DNA of 64,000 nt, from assembly GCA_963966185.1 (NCBI GenBank), contig CAWZYM010000369.1:1473501-1537500 (forward strand). The letters run 5' to 3'. Position numbers and translations under genes: made by a program. The notes under the pieces are model-generated. The model was given only the letters and a program-made list of their open reading frames with translations, searched no databases and was not told where the DNA came from. Source of the stretch: Rhabditoides inermis (Eukaryota > Nematoda > Chromadorea > Rhabditida > Rhabditidae). The first letter of the stretch is position 1. Each line of letters starts with the position of its first letter. This document shows, piece by piece, positions 32,915-45,675 of this stretch.

Positions 32915-35468
32915 CAGCGTCGTCGGCGTCGAATGTTCCGTCGGCGAGGCGATTCCTCCCATACTTGACGCGCAGCGCCTCATCCCCGTTGAGTAGTCGG
33001 GTTACCACGCAGGCAAAGCTCAGCGTGGGATATACCCGCTTCCCGTCGGCTCCTACATTGGAAATCAACTCTCTCTCTCTCTCTCATCTCTCTTTCTCTC
33101 ATCTCTCTCTCTCTCTCTCTCCCTTTCTCTCTCTTTCTCTGTCCCCACCTCTCCGCTCTGTCTCGATATCGGCTGCGGCCGAGACACATGTCACGAAGTG
33201 TTGGTATACGGTGCACGGCTGGCGCTGGACGCATAATTATAGACGTATTGTTACATCAACTGGTAGTCTATGTACCTGAGTAGTAGTCCATTGAGGAAGT
33301 GGGCGGTTCGCGGATATCACACTACAATCAATGGCTTTCGTCTATGCCATTCACACTTCCGTACCTAGCATAGAGCGTGCCAGGTTGATTAGCGTCAGCC
33401 GCTGGCGCTTTCTCAGTCAGCCGGTCGCAGTGTTCCTATGCATATTATTATTAGTAGTATATATCAATATGCAGGCACAACCTTTTGGCTGGCCAGATTT
33501 CTCATTTCGGAGACTCTGGCGGTCAGCGCGGATGGATTTCGTACTTGGGCACTGTCCACTTCCTCCGAGTAGCCCTCTTCAGCCAGCGTCTTCTCCCAAT
33601 ACTAGATTTTAATGAGTAGATCATAGAATTTCTTGCCACTCAAGCTATTAAGTTGCGCCACGTTTTAATCAAATTATTTCAACGTTTAAGAGCGTCCCTC
33701 CCACTCACCTCAAAGTCATAACGGCTCCACTGAGCGCCGATTCCATAGTAGCCCCAGTAGGTGAATGGAGACGGGAGACGAGCAAAGTCGGGCGCCACCG
33801 CACGCTTGCCTTGAAGATACTCGCGCACGGTGCGCAGACCTCTCGAGTTGCCGAATACGTAGTATAGGGTCTAAACATGCTGAAAGATGAGCTGCTATAT
33901 GTGCACGAAGCACGACACCTGCATCAATGCGAGAAGTATGTGACGCTGGTCGGCGATGGTTTCCGCTTCTGGTTCGGATCTGGAATGCATAGAGCGGTGA
34001 CGGGGCCCATAGATGGGATGTTATTCACTCGTCCGTTGACGCGTCGCCTGCTGCTGTCGCCGCCGCCAGCCGAGGGGCGAACCTTACCGCGGTGTGCTTC
34101 AGAATCCGCTCCATGTCCGCTCGATCCTATTCGTACGGAACACAGTTAGAAAGTACTCAATAAAGGTTGCTTTCATTGACTGTTTCATCGATCACTGGTT
34201 TGTTCTAGGATGGATAATTCCGTTTTCAAGGGGTTGTTGAGAGCAGAAACATCAACCCATAGAAAATTTATGATATTCATACAGAGACTTAATGTTGTTG
34301 TTGTTTACAAATGTGTAGTTTTCTCACCTTGTACTTTTTCGTGAGCTTCGGTAGCGGCCGTGTCTTGGCCGACGGCCTCCCTGCCTTCTCTTCGATGGCT
34401 CTACATGTTTCATTATGGATTATAAATCAGGTGAGTCAGCGTTTTATTGTCTGTACTGTTATATTTTTCACGCGAGACTGCCACAAAAGAACATTGTGTA
34501 TTTGTCCTAATACTGAATTAGGAATCATGCAATATATTTCGCGCGCGAAACTTCGAATTTGAATCTAATCGCGTGCTTTCGATGTCTATCGGTTTCTAGC
34601 CGCCTTGCACTATCTTCACTCTTGCGCTCTCTCATGTCTCATGGAGGTAACTGATTTGCCCACCCACTATAAGCAATTATGTTGCATTTAAGGCACAGTG
34701 GCGACATATTTCTGCCACAACCTGCCACAACTCCTCATTTTCACACGAGCAAAACATTTGGCAGTTACCGGAATCGAACCCGCGAAGCTCGGCGGCCACA
34801 ATGCAGCGCTCATGCACTGAGTCATGAATCACATGAAAGGGCGTCGTTCATTTGCGCTTATGTCTCCGGGCCCAATTTTTGTGGGACCACTTTTTGAATT
34901 TAAATTTTTGTCTGCATTCTTGGCAGTGGCAATTTCGAATGTAACGCAGAATCGTGGTGCTTTCGCAAAATTTGCAAATGTGTCAGGTTCATATGATTTT
35001 TAATAATACTCCGATTCAAAAACAAGTTGCCACTGTTCCTTTAAGTAAATTAATTGTAACTGTGATCTTGTGAAGGCCGTAGCTTCATGCATTTTTTTGT
35101 TCGAGGATGACCGACACAGTCTCGGAACGAGACGCGAGAGTCATCCGAACTCATTGTAAACGTAATCAAAAAAGGTTCTAGTTAAACTCACTCCAATAGC
35201 CGTCGACACTACTTTCTTATTCACACTTGCTTCATACTTTGGATATCCAAACATATCGATGAATCCATAGTCGCGTTTGATGGGAGCAGCCGCCGGCATA
35301 GGACACAAATCGAAGGCTGAATCGGGGCATAAAGAGTAAGAATGAAGCAAATTGCACTCACGAATGTCGTGAATCTTGTATTTCTGAGCAATGGCAGCGG
35401 GAGAGGGACCCTGACTCGATCCATCATTTCCGCCAACGAATGACAGCAAAATGAACAGGAGAGGAACG
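32915..35468 (-). pseudogene. 3'-truncated copy of the unknown acidic-tail gene (unit 4)
   Basis: It keeps the leader exon (VPLLFILLSFVGG) through the YPTLSFACVV exon. The tandem junction removes the last four exons, including the MAERMVAFMY exon and the acidic tail. It could still be transcribed into unit 3 sequence, but the downstream exons are not in reach before unit 3's own gene copy. Confidence 0.55.
34687..35044. mobile_element. Inverted-repeat element with tRNA-like segment (unit 4)
   Basis: Copy of 8949-9306 with the type B variant GCGACATATTTC near its left end. It shows the full sequence that unit 2 loses at 13,643. Confidence 0.65.
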
Positions 35469-36959
35469 CTACAATGTTGTTGTTAGTTTCTGTAGCACAT
35501 ATTGAAAATGTTATCACGAGCCACCGTAAAAACTATATTAAAATGATATCGATCAAATATCGACCAGTTATCAATCATAAATCGATCAGATATCGACCAG
35601 TTATCAATCAAGTAATAACATTGTTTCACGCGCGGGAATGGCCTCGGCGCGTGGCTGTCCGTTTGTGGATGTCATTTCACCACACCACGTTTTTTTAACC
35701 GAAATCACGCTGCGTGAAATGAACGCGCAAAGTATCAAAATCGAGAAAATTCGAGACAAAAAGAAATCTCGAGAATTCGAGAATCATACGTTGGTTAGGA
35801 AATCTTACTTACAATCACGTAGTTTCCACTCTGGTTTTGGATGCAGGCGTATCAAAACCACACGCGATCCTTGGCTTACGAGAACTATCACTTTCACAAA
35901 TCTTGACTAAACGGCGGCTTTATAGCACATTTTGCACGTTAGATATTCGAAACCACACTGTCAAACGGCTCCTCTAATTCCTGGCATTCGAAAATCTCAA
36001 ATCAACGCGCGGCGTTGTCGTCTTGCTCTTGCATGAGTGCGCCGTTATCAGAAAATCATTTTTAATCAACTATGTTTATTATTATCGATCGAAAATCGGT
36101 AAAAAAAAATCAGTGAGGAATCGAAGTACACGACTGACCTCAAGCACTTATTTGTGTTACAACCTGCGGTTAGCTAGAACGTAAGCGTATGATGGATTTG
36201 GTACCTGAGGAGGCGGACCCGGCCGGGTCGAAAGGGGCCACCGCCCGCGAGTCGCATCGTCGAAAGAATGACACAAGGGAAGATTGGAAATGACGGGTGG
36301 AGAGAAATGAGGGTATGCAAATCACTCGTTGCGCGACGAATACCGCTCATGAACACGTGCGACTGATGGGCTGCACGTCAAAGTATCAAAGTACAAAACT
36401 ACAAAACTATGATGACAACTCTTTCTTTTCATGAGGACGACAATGTATACGAAAGGATAGCTTCAGTTTCAAGATGTTTTCAAGATGTTTGTTTTCAAAA
36501 TTGGTCCCGTTAGGCATACTGTCACCGACCGTCACTCTGTGAATCGTCTTCCGATCCATCCGCCACCGCCGAATGGTCTCCAAGTCTCAACAACAAACTC
36601 GTCATCCGATGTACAATACGAAATGCCGACGAGGTCGTTTTTGCAGAGTTGACGTTGGAAGCTGGATAGATGCTGAACGAGCTAAACGACGCGAAGAGGT
36701 CGGACTGCGCATCAACCGCCGAAAGAAATTCATCCGCACTCAGTACACCTTGTACGGATTGGTAAACATGGACGGATAGCTCATGGGGTCTGTGGAGAGC
36801 CATGTCAATCTCAGAGGGCTCATAAACAACACCATCACGCGTGAGGAGAAGAGACGTTCAAAGCCGATGCTACAGGCAACGAATACAGAAATACGAAGGC
36901 ATTAACAGCGAGAAGATGAGGAGACTAATAGCATGAGGAGACTAATAAAAAGGGAATTA

Positions 36960-37418
36960 TCTTTCTAAAAGTACTAGCATAAAAAGAAGTGTTTGTGTTA
37001 TCCTAATGCAACAAAAGCGTGAGCATTTAAAGTTTGAATACGTGCATTTAATTGAACGAATTCGAATTACGATTACTAATACTAACACAAACTTGCTCTC
37101 TGAAATGATTTTATAATGGTTTTAACTATATAATTATTAATAAATTCTTAAGCGTATGAAGTCATGGATGTGGCGTAGTCCGTGTATTAAAGAACAGACA
37201 CTATGAAATTAGAAATCACATGTTCATTACAATAAGAACCATCGAAAACGCAACTGCTTTGGTTTGATCGTTTTCAGAGAGCAAGTTTGTGTTAGTATTA
37301 GTAATCGTAATTCGAATTCGTTCAATTAAATGCACGTATTCAAACTTTAAATGCATGCGCTTTTGTTGCATTAGGATAACACAAACACTTCTTTTTTATG
37401 CTAGTACTTTTAGAAAGA
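36960..37418. mobile_element. Palindromic MITE, TA target (unit 4)
   Basis: Copy of 11,222-11,681 at the equivalent place in unit 4, with both arms and TA flanks intact. Confidence 0.85.
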
Positions 37419-37572
37419 TAATGAATGCACTTTTGTTCCATTTCATGGAATTTTTTTAAATGAAAAACTTGAACAACTGTGATGTGAATGTTTCGTCCTT
37501 GTTAATGTTACGTTCGTATGAATGGTTTGACATACAATGAGTAAGTAAGACCAGTTGAAGTCAGACACCAAC

Positions 37573-40128
37573 CAGCGTCGTCGGCGTCGAATGTTCCGTC
37601 GGCGAGGCGATTCCTCCCATACTTGACGCGCAGCGCCTCATCCCCGTTGAGTAGTCGGGTTACCACGCAGGCAAAGCTCAGCGTGGGATATACCCGCTTC
37701 CCGTCGGCTCCTACATTGGAAATCAACTCTCTCTCTCTCTCTCATCTCTCTTTCTCTCATCTCTCTCTCTCTCTCTCTCTCCCTTTCTCTCTCTTTCTCT
37801 GTCCCCACCTCTCCGCTCTGTCTCGATATCGGCTGCGGCCGAGACACATGTCACGAAGTGTTGGTATACGGTGCACGGCTGGCGCTGGACGCATAATTAT
37901 AGACGTATTGTTACATCAACTGGTAGTCTATGTACCTGAGTAGTAGTCCATTGAGGAAGTGGGCGGTTCGCGGATATCACACTACAATCAATGGCTTTCG
38001 TCTATGCCATTCACACTTCCGTACCTAGCATAGAGCGTGCCAGGTTGATTAGCGTCAGCCGCTGGCGCTTTCTCAGTCAGCCGGTCGCAGTGTTCCTATG
38101 CATATTATTATTAGTAGTATATATCAATATGCAGGCACAACCTTTTGGCTGGCCAGATTTCTCATTTCGGAGACTCTGGCGGTCAGCGCGGATGGATTTC
38201 GTACTTGGGCACTGTCCACTTCCTCCGAGTAGCCCTCTTCAGCCAGCGTCTTCTCCCAATACTAGATTTTAATGAGTAGATCATAGAATTTCTTGCCACT
38301 CAAGCTATTAAGTTGCGCCACGTTTTAATCAAATTATTTCAACGTTTAAGAGCGTCCCTCCCACTCACCTCAAAGTCATAACGGCTCCACTGAGCGCCGA
38401 TTCCATAGTAGCCCCAGTAGGTGAATGGAGACGGGAGACGAGCAAAGTCGGGCGCCACCGCACGCTTGCCTTGAAGATACTCGCGCACGGTGCGCAGACC
38501 TCTCGAGTTGCCGAATACGTAGTATAGGGTCTAAACATGCTGAAAGATGAGCTGCTATATGTGCACGAAGCACGACACCTGCATCAATGCGAGAAGTATG
38601 TGACGCTGGTCGGCGATGGTTTCCGCTTCTGGTTCGGATCTGGAATGCATAGAGCGGTGACGGGGCCCATAGATGGGATGTTATTCACTCGTCCGTTGAC
38701 GCGTCGCCTGCTGCTGTCGCCGCCGCCAGCCGAGGGGCGAACCTTACCGCGGTGTGCTTCAGAATCCGCTCCATGTCCGCTCGATCCTATTCGTACGGAA
38801 CACAGTTAGAAAGTACTCAATAAAGGTTGCTTTCATTGACTGTTTCATCGATCACTGGTTTGTTCTAGGATGGATAATTCCGTTTTCAAGGGGTTGTTGA
38901 GAGCAGAAACATCAACCCATAGAAAATTTATGATATTCATACAGAGACTTAATGTTGTTGTTGTTTACAAATGTGTAGTTTTCTCACCTTGTACTTTTTC
39001 GTGAGCTTCGGTAGCGGCCGTGTCTTGGCCGACGGCCTCCCTGCCTTCTCTTCGATGGCTCTACATGTTTCATTATGGATTATAAATCAGGTGAGTCAGC
39101 GTTTTATTGTCTGTACTGTTATATTTTTCACGCGAGACTGCCACAAAAGAACATTGTGTATTTGTCCTAATACTGAATTAGGAATCATGCAATATATTTC
39201 GCGCGCGAAACTTCGAATTTGAATCTAATCGCGTGCTTTCGATGTCTATCGGTTTCTAGCCGCCTTGCACTATCTTCACTCTTGCGCTCTCTCATGTCTC
39301 ATGGAGGTAACTGATTTGCCCACCCACTATAAGCAATTATGTTGCATTTAAGGCACAGTGGCGACATATTTCTGCCACAACCTGCCACAACTCCTCATTT
39401 TCACACGAGCAAAACATTTGGCAGTTACCGGAATCGAACCCGCGAAGCTCGGCGGCCACAATGCAGCGCTCATGCACTGAGTCATGAATCACATGAAAGG
39501 GCGTCGTTCATTTGCGCTTATGTCTCCGGGCCCAATTTTTGTGGGACCACTTTTTGAATTTAAATTTTTGTCTGCATTCTTGGCAGTGGCAATTTCGAAT
39601 GTAACGCAGAATCGTGGTGCTTTCGCAAAATTTGCAAATGTGTCAGGTTCATATGATTTTTAATAATACTCCGATTCAAAAACAAGTTGCCACTGTTCCT
39701 TTAAGTAAATTAATTGTAACTGTGATCTTGTGAAGGCCGTAGCTTCATGCATTTTTTTGTTCGAGGATGACCGACACAGTCTCGGAACGAGACGCGAGAG
39801 TCATCCGAACTCATTGTAAACGTAATCAAAAAAGGTTCTAGTTAAACTCACTCCAATAGCCGTCGACACTACTTTCTTATTCACACTTGCTTCATACTTT
39901 GGATATCCAAACATATCGATGAATCCATAGTCGCGTTTGATGGGAGCAGCCGCCGGCATAGGACACAAATCGAAGGCTGAATCGGGGCATAAAGAGTAAG
40001 AATGAAGCAAATTGCACTCACGAATGTCGTGAATCTTGTATTTCTGAGCAATGGCAGCGGGAGAGGGACCCTGACTCGATCCATCATTTCCGCCAACGAA
40101 TGACAGCAAAATGAACAGGAGAGGAACG
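37573..40128 (-). pseudogene. 3'-truncated copy of the unknown acidic-tail gene (unit 5)
   Basis: Same extent as the unit 4 copy: leader exon present, last four exons missing at the tandem junction. The exon sequences remain open. Confidence 0.55.
39347..39704. mobile_element. Inverted-repeat element with tRNA-like segment (unit 5)
   Basis: Copy of 8949-9306, same ends and B-box, type B variant at the left end. Confidence 0.65.
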
Positions 40129-41611
40129 CTACAATGTTGTTGTTAGTTTCTGTAGCACATATTGAAAATGTTATCACGAGCCACCGTAAAAACTATATTA
40201 AAATGATATCGATCAAATATCGACCAGTTATCAATCATAAATCGATCAGATATCGACCAGTTATCAATCAAGTAATAACATTGTTTCACGCGCGGGAATG
40301 GCTTCGGCGCGTGGCTGTCCGTTTGTGGATGTCATTTCACCACACCACGTTTTTTTAACCGAAATCACGCTGCGTGAAATGAACGCGCAAAGTATCAAAA
40401 TCGAGAAAATTCGAGACAAAAAGAAATCTCGAGAATTCGAGAATCATACGTTGGTTAGGAAATCTTACTTACAATCACGTAGTTTCCACTCTGGTTTTGG
40501 ATGCAGGCGTATCAAAACCACACGCGATCCTTGGCTTACGAGAACTATCACTTTCACAAATCTTGACTAAACGGCGGCTTTATATCACATTTTGCACGTT
40601 AGATATTCGAAACCACACTGTCAAACGGCTCCTCTAATTCCTGGCATTCGAAAATCTCAAATCAACGCGCGGCGTTGTCGTGCATGAGTGCGCCGTTATC
40701 AGAAAATCATTTTTAATCAACTATGTTTATTATTATCGATCGAAAATCGGTAAAAAAAAAATCAGTGAGGAATCGAAGTACACGACTGACCTCAAGCACT
40801 TATTTGTGTTACAACCTGCGGTTAGCTAGAACGTAAGCGTATGATGGATTTGGTACCTGAGGAGGCGGACCCGGCCGGGTCGAAAGGGGCCACCGCCCGC
40901 GAGTCGCATCGTCGAAAGAATGACACAAGGGAAGATTGGAAATGACGGGTGGAGAGAAATGAGGGTATGCAAATCACTCGTTGCGCGACGAATACCGCTC
41001 ATGAACACGTGCGACTGATGGGCTGCACGTCAAAGTATCAAAGTACAAAACTACAAAACTATGATGACAACTCTTTCTTTTCATGAGGACGACAATGTAT
41101 ACGAAAGGATAGCTTCAGTTTCAAGATGTTTTCAAGATGTTTGTTTTCAAAATTGGTCCCGTTAGGCATACTGTCACCGACCGTCACTCTGTGAATCGTC
41201 TTCCGATCCATCCGCCACCGCCGAATGGTCTCCAAGTCTCAACAACAAACTCGTCATCCGATGTACAATACGAAATGCCGACGAGGTCGTTTTTGCAGAG
41301 TTGACGTTGGAAGCTGGATAGATGCTGAACGAGCTAAACGACGCGAAGAGGTCGGACTGCGCATCAACCGCCGAAAGAAATTCATCCGCACTCAGTACAC
41401 CTTGTACGGATTGATAAACATGGACGGATAGCTCATGGGGTCTGTGGAGAGCCATGTCAATCTCAGAGGGCTCATAAACAACACCATCACGCTTGAGGAG
41501 AAGAGACGTTCAAAGCCGATGCTACAGGCAACGAATACAGAAATACGAAGGCATTAACAGCGAGAAGATGAGGAGACTAATAGCATGAGGAGACTAATAA
41601 AAAGGGAATTA

Positions 41612-42070
41612 TCTTTCTAAAAGTACTAGCATAAAAAGAAGTGTTTGTGTTATCCTAATGCAACAAAAGCGTGAGCATTTAAAGTTTGAATACGTGCATT
41701 TAATTGAACGAATTCGAATTACGATTACTAATACTAACACAAACTTGCTCTCTGAAATGATTTTATAATGGTTTTAACTATATAATTATTAATAAATTCT
41801 TAAGCGTATGAAGTCATGAATGTGGCGTAGTCCGTGTATTAAAGAACAGACACTATGAAATTAGAAATCACATGTTCATTACAATAAGAACCATCGAAAA
41901 CGCAACTGCTTTGGTTTGATCGTTTTCAGAGAGCAAGTTTGTGTTAGTATTAGTAATCGTAATTCGAATTCGTTCAATTAAATGCACGTATTCAAACTTT
42001 AAATGCATGCGCTTTTGTTGCATTAGGATAACACAAACACTTCTTTTTTATGCTAGTACTTTTAGAAAGA
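41612..42070. mobile_element. Palindromic MITE, TA target (unit 5)
   Basis: Copy of 11,222-11,681; TA flanks retained. A G-to-A change lies in its centre (CATGAATGTGG). Confidence 0.85.
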
Positions 42071-42195
42071 TAATGAATGCACTTTTGTTCCATTTCATGG
42101 AAATTTTTTAAATGAAAAACTTGAACAACTGTGATGTGAATGTTTCGTCCTTGTTAATGTTACGTTCGTATGAATGGTTTGACATACAATGAGTA

Positions 42196-43300
42196 TGTGG
42201 GTAAGGAAACTATGCGAAGGCGTAGTTACTACACGCTTCTTGTCTGAGCACTATTATATAAACTGCATATTTCGCGGATGATCGTATTACAATGCGAGTG
42301 GCATGTACCATGGCTCTCATCGGTTAGTATCCTCACATAACGTTGCATCGATTGACGGTTCTAACATGTTCTTTACTGACATTTTTTTAACGGAAACAGT
42401 TCGAAATAGCTTCTCTAATTGATAGTACGTTAGTGTGTGTTGCAGGTGGAAAGTGGTGAGAGAAACGATGGCGTAGCTCACGAGAACCATTCCGCCTGAA
42501 GCAAGCTATCGGCAGTGTATGGAAGGAGTTGACTCTTGATCAAGACTTATCGATGCGAGAGAGAGAGAGTCTGACTGCGGAGAGCCCAGACGCATGAGGA
42601 CTAGAGAGCACGCGCGGTAGAAGAGGATTAGACAGTGAGGAGAGAGTGTGTCTCACGTGAAGAGTGGGGAGAGAAACGAGAGCAAGGTATATGTGGTTCA
42701 CATTTCTCTGACGTACTGTATATTTGACATCTCAATCTATTGTGTCTTTTGCTGATGCCTTCACAGTCTGCCTTCACTGCTGGCAGCTGCGATGAGCCGA
42801 GGCGATCGATCGATATCGCAGACGGGCGAGCTGACTGCACAGCGAAGGGGCGGGGCCTGGCGAGTGCGCGTCACCGCTACTCCCCTCGAAAACGTCCCGC
42901 TGCCGATTACCCTGTTACTCGGATGCGGGACGGGCGCGCACGGAAACAGAACTCGCTTCACAGATCACATAGAGATTTCGTTTCAACGGTTCCAGGCTAT
43001 TTGTAACATGCTCAGTTCACCAGTCAACGAAAGGAAATCTATAGCTGCGTTTATGAGAACTTTGGACAAAGACGCCTGCTGTACATTCTAGCGCGTCTAT
43101 AGGGATAACCCAAACCAACCGGCGCTGCTCGCCGGTTGTAATTAATAGCTGAAAGATCCGCTGCGGTGCATGCTTTACGGCAAACATAGATGAGCAGACA
43201 CGTGATCCGGAGGGACAATGAACGATTGACACGTGCCGTCACTGATTGGTAGTCGCGCCACGCTTTCCGTCAACTCGACTGGAGCGCCTTTGCGGAGAGG
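42196..43300. other. Unique flank; no gene recognised
   Basis: Non-repeated sequence following the tandem array. It has scattered short open frames on both strands with no family likeness that I can see. A short GAGAGAGAGAG run lies near 42,556. Confidence 0.4.
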
Positions 43301-43310
43301 AGCTGGAGAG

Positions 43311-43690
43311 GAGCATTTGCGCTATGCTGACGACTCCTGCTCAGAGACTACGGCAGAGGCGGAACGACTGCTGAACGAGCTGCGAAAAGCGAGAACGCTG
43401 TATAGGAACAATCCAGTTTAACTGAAATGAGCAGGCTACCGCTGGAGCTACCCAATTTGCCGGCCTTTTGAACGGGTCTTAAATCAGAAAAACTTAGAAA
43501 CTTCATTGCCTTGGAGCTGGCGAGAAGAACGAGAGCAGGGTGGGCGGCATTTGACAACATCAAGCAGACACTAGTTACGCTAAACGACAAACAACTTCTT
43601 CGACACGTGCGTACCGCGCACTTGTTACGACTCGGACACGTAGGCTTACACCAACACTTACACCACCAAGCTCGCGTGCAACTACCTCGT
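43311..43690 (+). pseudogene. RTE-like reverse transcriptase fragment
   Basis: Decayed LINE piece. One frame reads LRYADDSCSETTAEAERLLN.., with the YADD catalytic box (YADD instead of FADD). About 190 bases later, across stops, another reads ELARRTRAGWAAFDNIKQTL and LNDKQLLRHVRTA, which matches the segment following the RT core in RTE-type elements. Confidence 0.6.
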
Positions 43691-44230
43691 GTCCGGTTTT
43701 TGCATGATCATGGTATACTGTTTTAAAGATAAGTTACTCTCTCACTTCTTCTCCCATTCCATCATTTTCCCTTGCCCCCGAGTGGTCGGTCCCCCCAGTT
43801 TATTTTCCCCGTCGCACCCGCCAAGCCCGGTCTACGTGGAGAATTGCTGGATAAACGGTATCCGCCACATGTTCGCTGCTGGCTTTGGAATTTGAGGAAT
43901 CCTCGGAGAACGGAGTTGAACCCGCCGAGTACTCTTTCTACAATGGCTGTCGCAACCTCTACCGCTACTCAAGCGTGAGACCAAGCACACCACCCCTCCT
44001 TCCCGTCGGATCCCGACAAGAAGAAACCACCGACAGATACTTCACGCAGACTAAACCCTATTGTGTTACATCTCCGTTGTTGTATTCTTGATATCGGCAG
44101 TAAATCAATTCAATTCAATTCTTCTCCCAGTCTCTGTTCTGTAGTCGTCAATTTGGCTTCCTTCCTAAACACTCTACCACTTCCCAACTCTTCCTATGGT
44201 TCTTCCTTTGGTTTGACTCTCGGACCAACA
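43691..44230. other. No clear gene; probably further LINE remains
   Basis: Pyrimidine-rich sequence with short open frames. An AATTCAATTCAATTC run lies near 44,108. Its position just before an RT fragment in the same orientation makes LINE origin likely, but I saw no diagnostic motif. Confidence 0.3.
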
Positions 44231-44444
44231 ACGATTAGGTTGATGCAGTGTATATCGTTTTTGACAAGGCATTGAACTCCGTCTCTCACCCACTACTTTT
44301 GCATAAACTTTAAACTCAAAGGCTTATTGCATGGTTCTTCTCATCTCGCACCTTCGTCGTCAAGAACCTCTGTTTTCTCATCCTTCCCTTGTCCCTCTGG
44401 TGTATTCCAAGGTAGTGTAGTTGGTCCTCCTCTCTTCCTCATAT
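44231..44444 (+). pseudogene. CR1-like reverse transcriptase fragment, 5' part
   Basis: Across frameshifts the sequence gives a degraded palm: YIVFDKALNSVSHPLLLHKL (cf. YIDFAKAFDSVSHP), then FVVKNLCFL.., SGVFQGSVVGPPLFL. It breaks off at the hairpin at 44,446, exactly where IND..FADD should follow. The next RT motif appears at 46,530. Confidence 0.65.
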
Positions 44445-44445
44445 T

Positions 44446-44470
44446 AGAGAGGGCGCGCAGCGCCCTCTCT
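44446..44470. repeat. Perfect GC-rich hairpin
   Basis: An 11-bp arm AGAGAGGGCGC, loop GCA, and perfect complementary arm. It marks the left edge of the material inserted in the broken RT. Confidence 0.8.
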
Positions 44471-44683
44471 TTTGGCTTAGGATAGGGCTCGCGCCAGAGT
44501 TTTCAAGAAGCGATATCTAAAGGTCATGTTAGCAACAATGTGGACTCATCCAATTCATGTTAGTTAGATTTGCACCGTTCCGTAGGCCAGATCACTTGTC
44601 GTCGGCATCTGTGTATCTCTTCTGTGAACAAAGTTATGCGCGATCTTGCGCGCGCAATAGCCGAAAGGCCAACGTGTTACGTG
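44471..44683. other. Unassigned spacer before the microsatellite
   Basis: No gene or repeat recognised between the hairpin and the (TTCC)n array. Confidence 0.3.
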
Positions 44684-45675
44684 TCCTTCCTTCCTTCCTT
44701 CCTTCCTTCCTTCCTTCCTTCCTTCCTTCCTTCCTTCCTTCCTTCCTTCCTTCCTTCCTTCCTTCCTTCCTTCCTTCCTTCCTTCCTTCCTTCCTTCCTT
44801 CCTTCCTTCCTTCCTTCCTTCCTTCCTTCCTTCCTTCCTTCCTTCCTTCCTTCCTTCCTTCCTTCCTTCCTTCCTTCCTTCCTTCCTTCCTTCCTTCCTT
44901 CCTTCCTTCCTTCCTTCCTTCCTTCCTTCCTTCCTTCCTTCCTTCCTTCCTTCCTTCCTTCCTTCCTTCCTTCCTTCCTTCCTTCCTTCCTTCCTTCCTT
45001 CCTTCCTTCCTTCCTTCCTTCCTTCCTTCCTTCCTTCCTTCCTTCCTTCCTTCCTTCCTTCCTTCCTTCCTTCCTTCCTTCCTTCCTTCCTTCCTTCCTT
45101 CCTTCCTTCCTTCCTTCCTTCCTTCCTTCCTTCCTTCCTTCCTTCCTTCCTTCCTTCCTTCCTTCCTTCCTTCCTTCCTTCCTTCCTTCCTTCCTTCCTT
45201 CCTTCCTTCCTTCCTTCCTTCCTTCCTTCCTTCCTTCCTTCCTTCCTTCCTTCCTTCCTTCCTTCCTTCCTTCCTTCCTTCCTTCCTTCCTTCCTTCCTT
45301 CCTTCCTTCCTTCCTTCCTTCCTTCCTTCCTTCCTTCCTTCCTTCCTTCCTTCCTTCCTTCCTTCCTTCCTTCCTTCCTTCCTTCCTTCCTTCCTTCCTT
45401 CCTTCCTTCCTTCCTTCCTTCCTTCCTTCCTTCCTTCCTTCCTTCCTTCCTTCCTTCCTTCCTTCCTTCCTTCCTTCCTTCCTTCCTTCCTTCCTTCCTT
45501 CCTTCCTTCCTTCCTTCCTTCCTTCCTTCCTTCCTTCCTTCCTTCCTTCCTTCCTTCCTTCCTTCCTTCCTTCCTTCCTTCCTTCCTTCCTTCCTTCCTT
45601 CCTTCCTTCCTTCCTTCCTTCCTTCCTTCCTTCCTTCCTTCCTTCCTTCCTTCCTTCCTTCCTTCCTTCCTTCCC
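44684..45675. repeat. (TTCC)n tetranucleotide microsatellite, about 248 units
   Basis: About 990 bp of perfect TTCC/GGAA repeat without an interruption visible. All frames are open on both strands (Pro-Ser-Phe-Leu or Lys-Glu-Gly-Arg), which is a property of the repeat and not evidence of coding. The length suggests recent expansion. Confidence 0.98.

Larger units (their letters stand above)
21077..34724. repeat. Large duplicated block, copy 2
   Basis: Second copy of the block at 1-13,643. It is preceded by the rest of the GDKGG gene, and after the point matching 13,643 it runs on through the remainder of the 4.66-kb unit and one further unit. The poly-G run at about 28,195-28,211 is longer than its partner at about 7,127. 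All genes of copy 1 are present in the same order and state, including the same transposase frameshift. Confidence 0.95.
32886..37543. repeat. Tandem unit 4 (type B)
   Basis: A complete unit with type B variants, joined to unit 3 by the same ATGAGTA/AGTAAGACC junction. It is the full-length counterpart of the truncated unit 2. Confidence 0.95.
37544..42195. repeat. Tandem unit 5 (type B, diverging at its right end)
   Basis: Last unit. It has type B variants plus private ones towards the right: GGCTTCGGCG for GGCCTCGGCG (about 40,302), loss of nine bases (TCTTGCTCT) near 40,681, TTGATAAAC for TTGGTAAAC (about 41,414), and CGCTTGAGG for CGCGTGAGG (about 41,493). It ends at GAGTA, after which unique sequence (TGTGGGTAAGG) begins. 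Confidence 0.95.
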
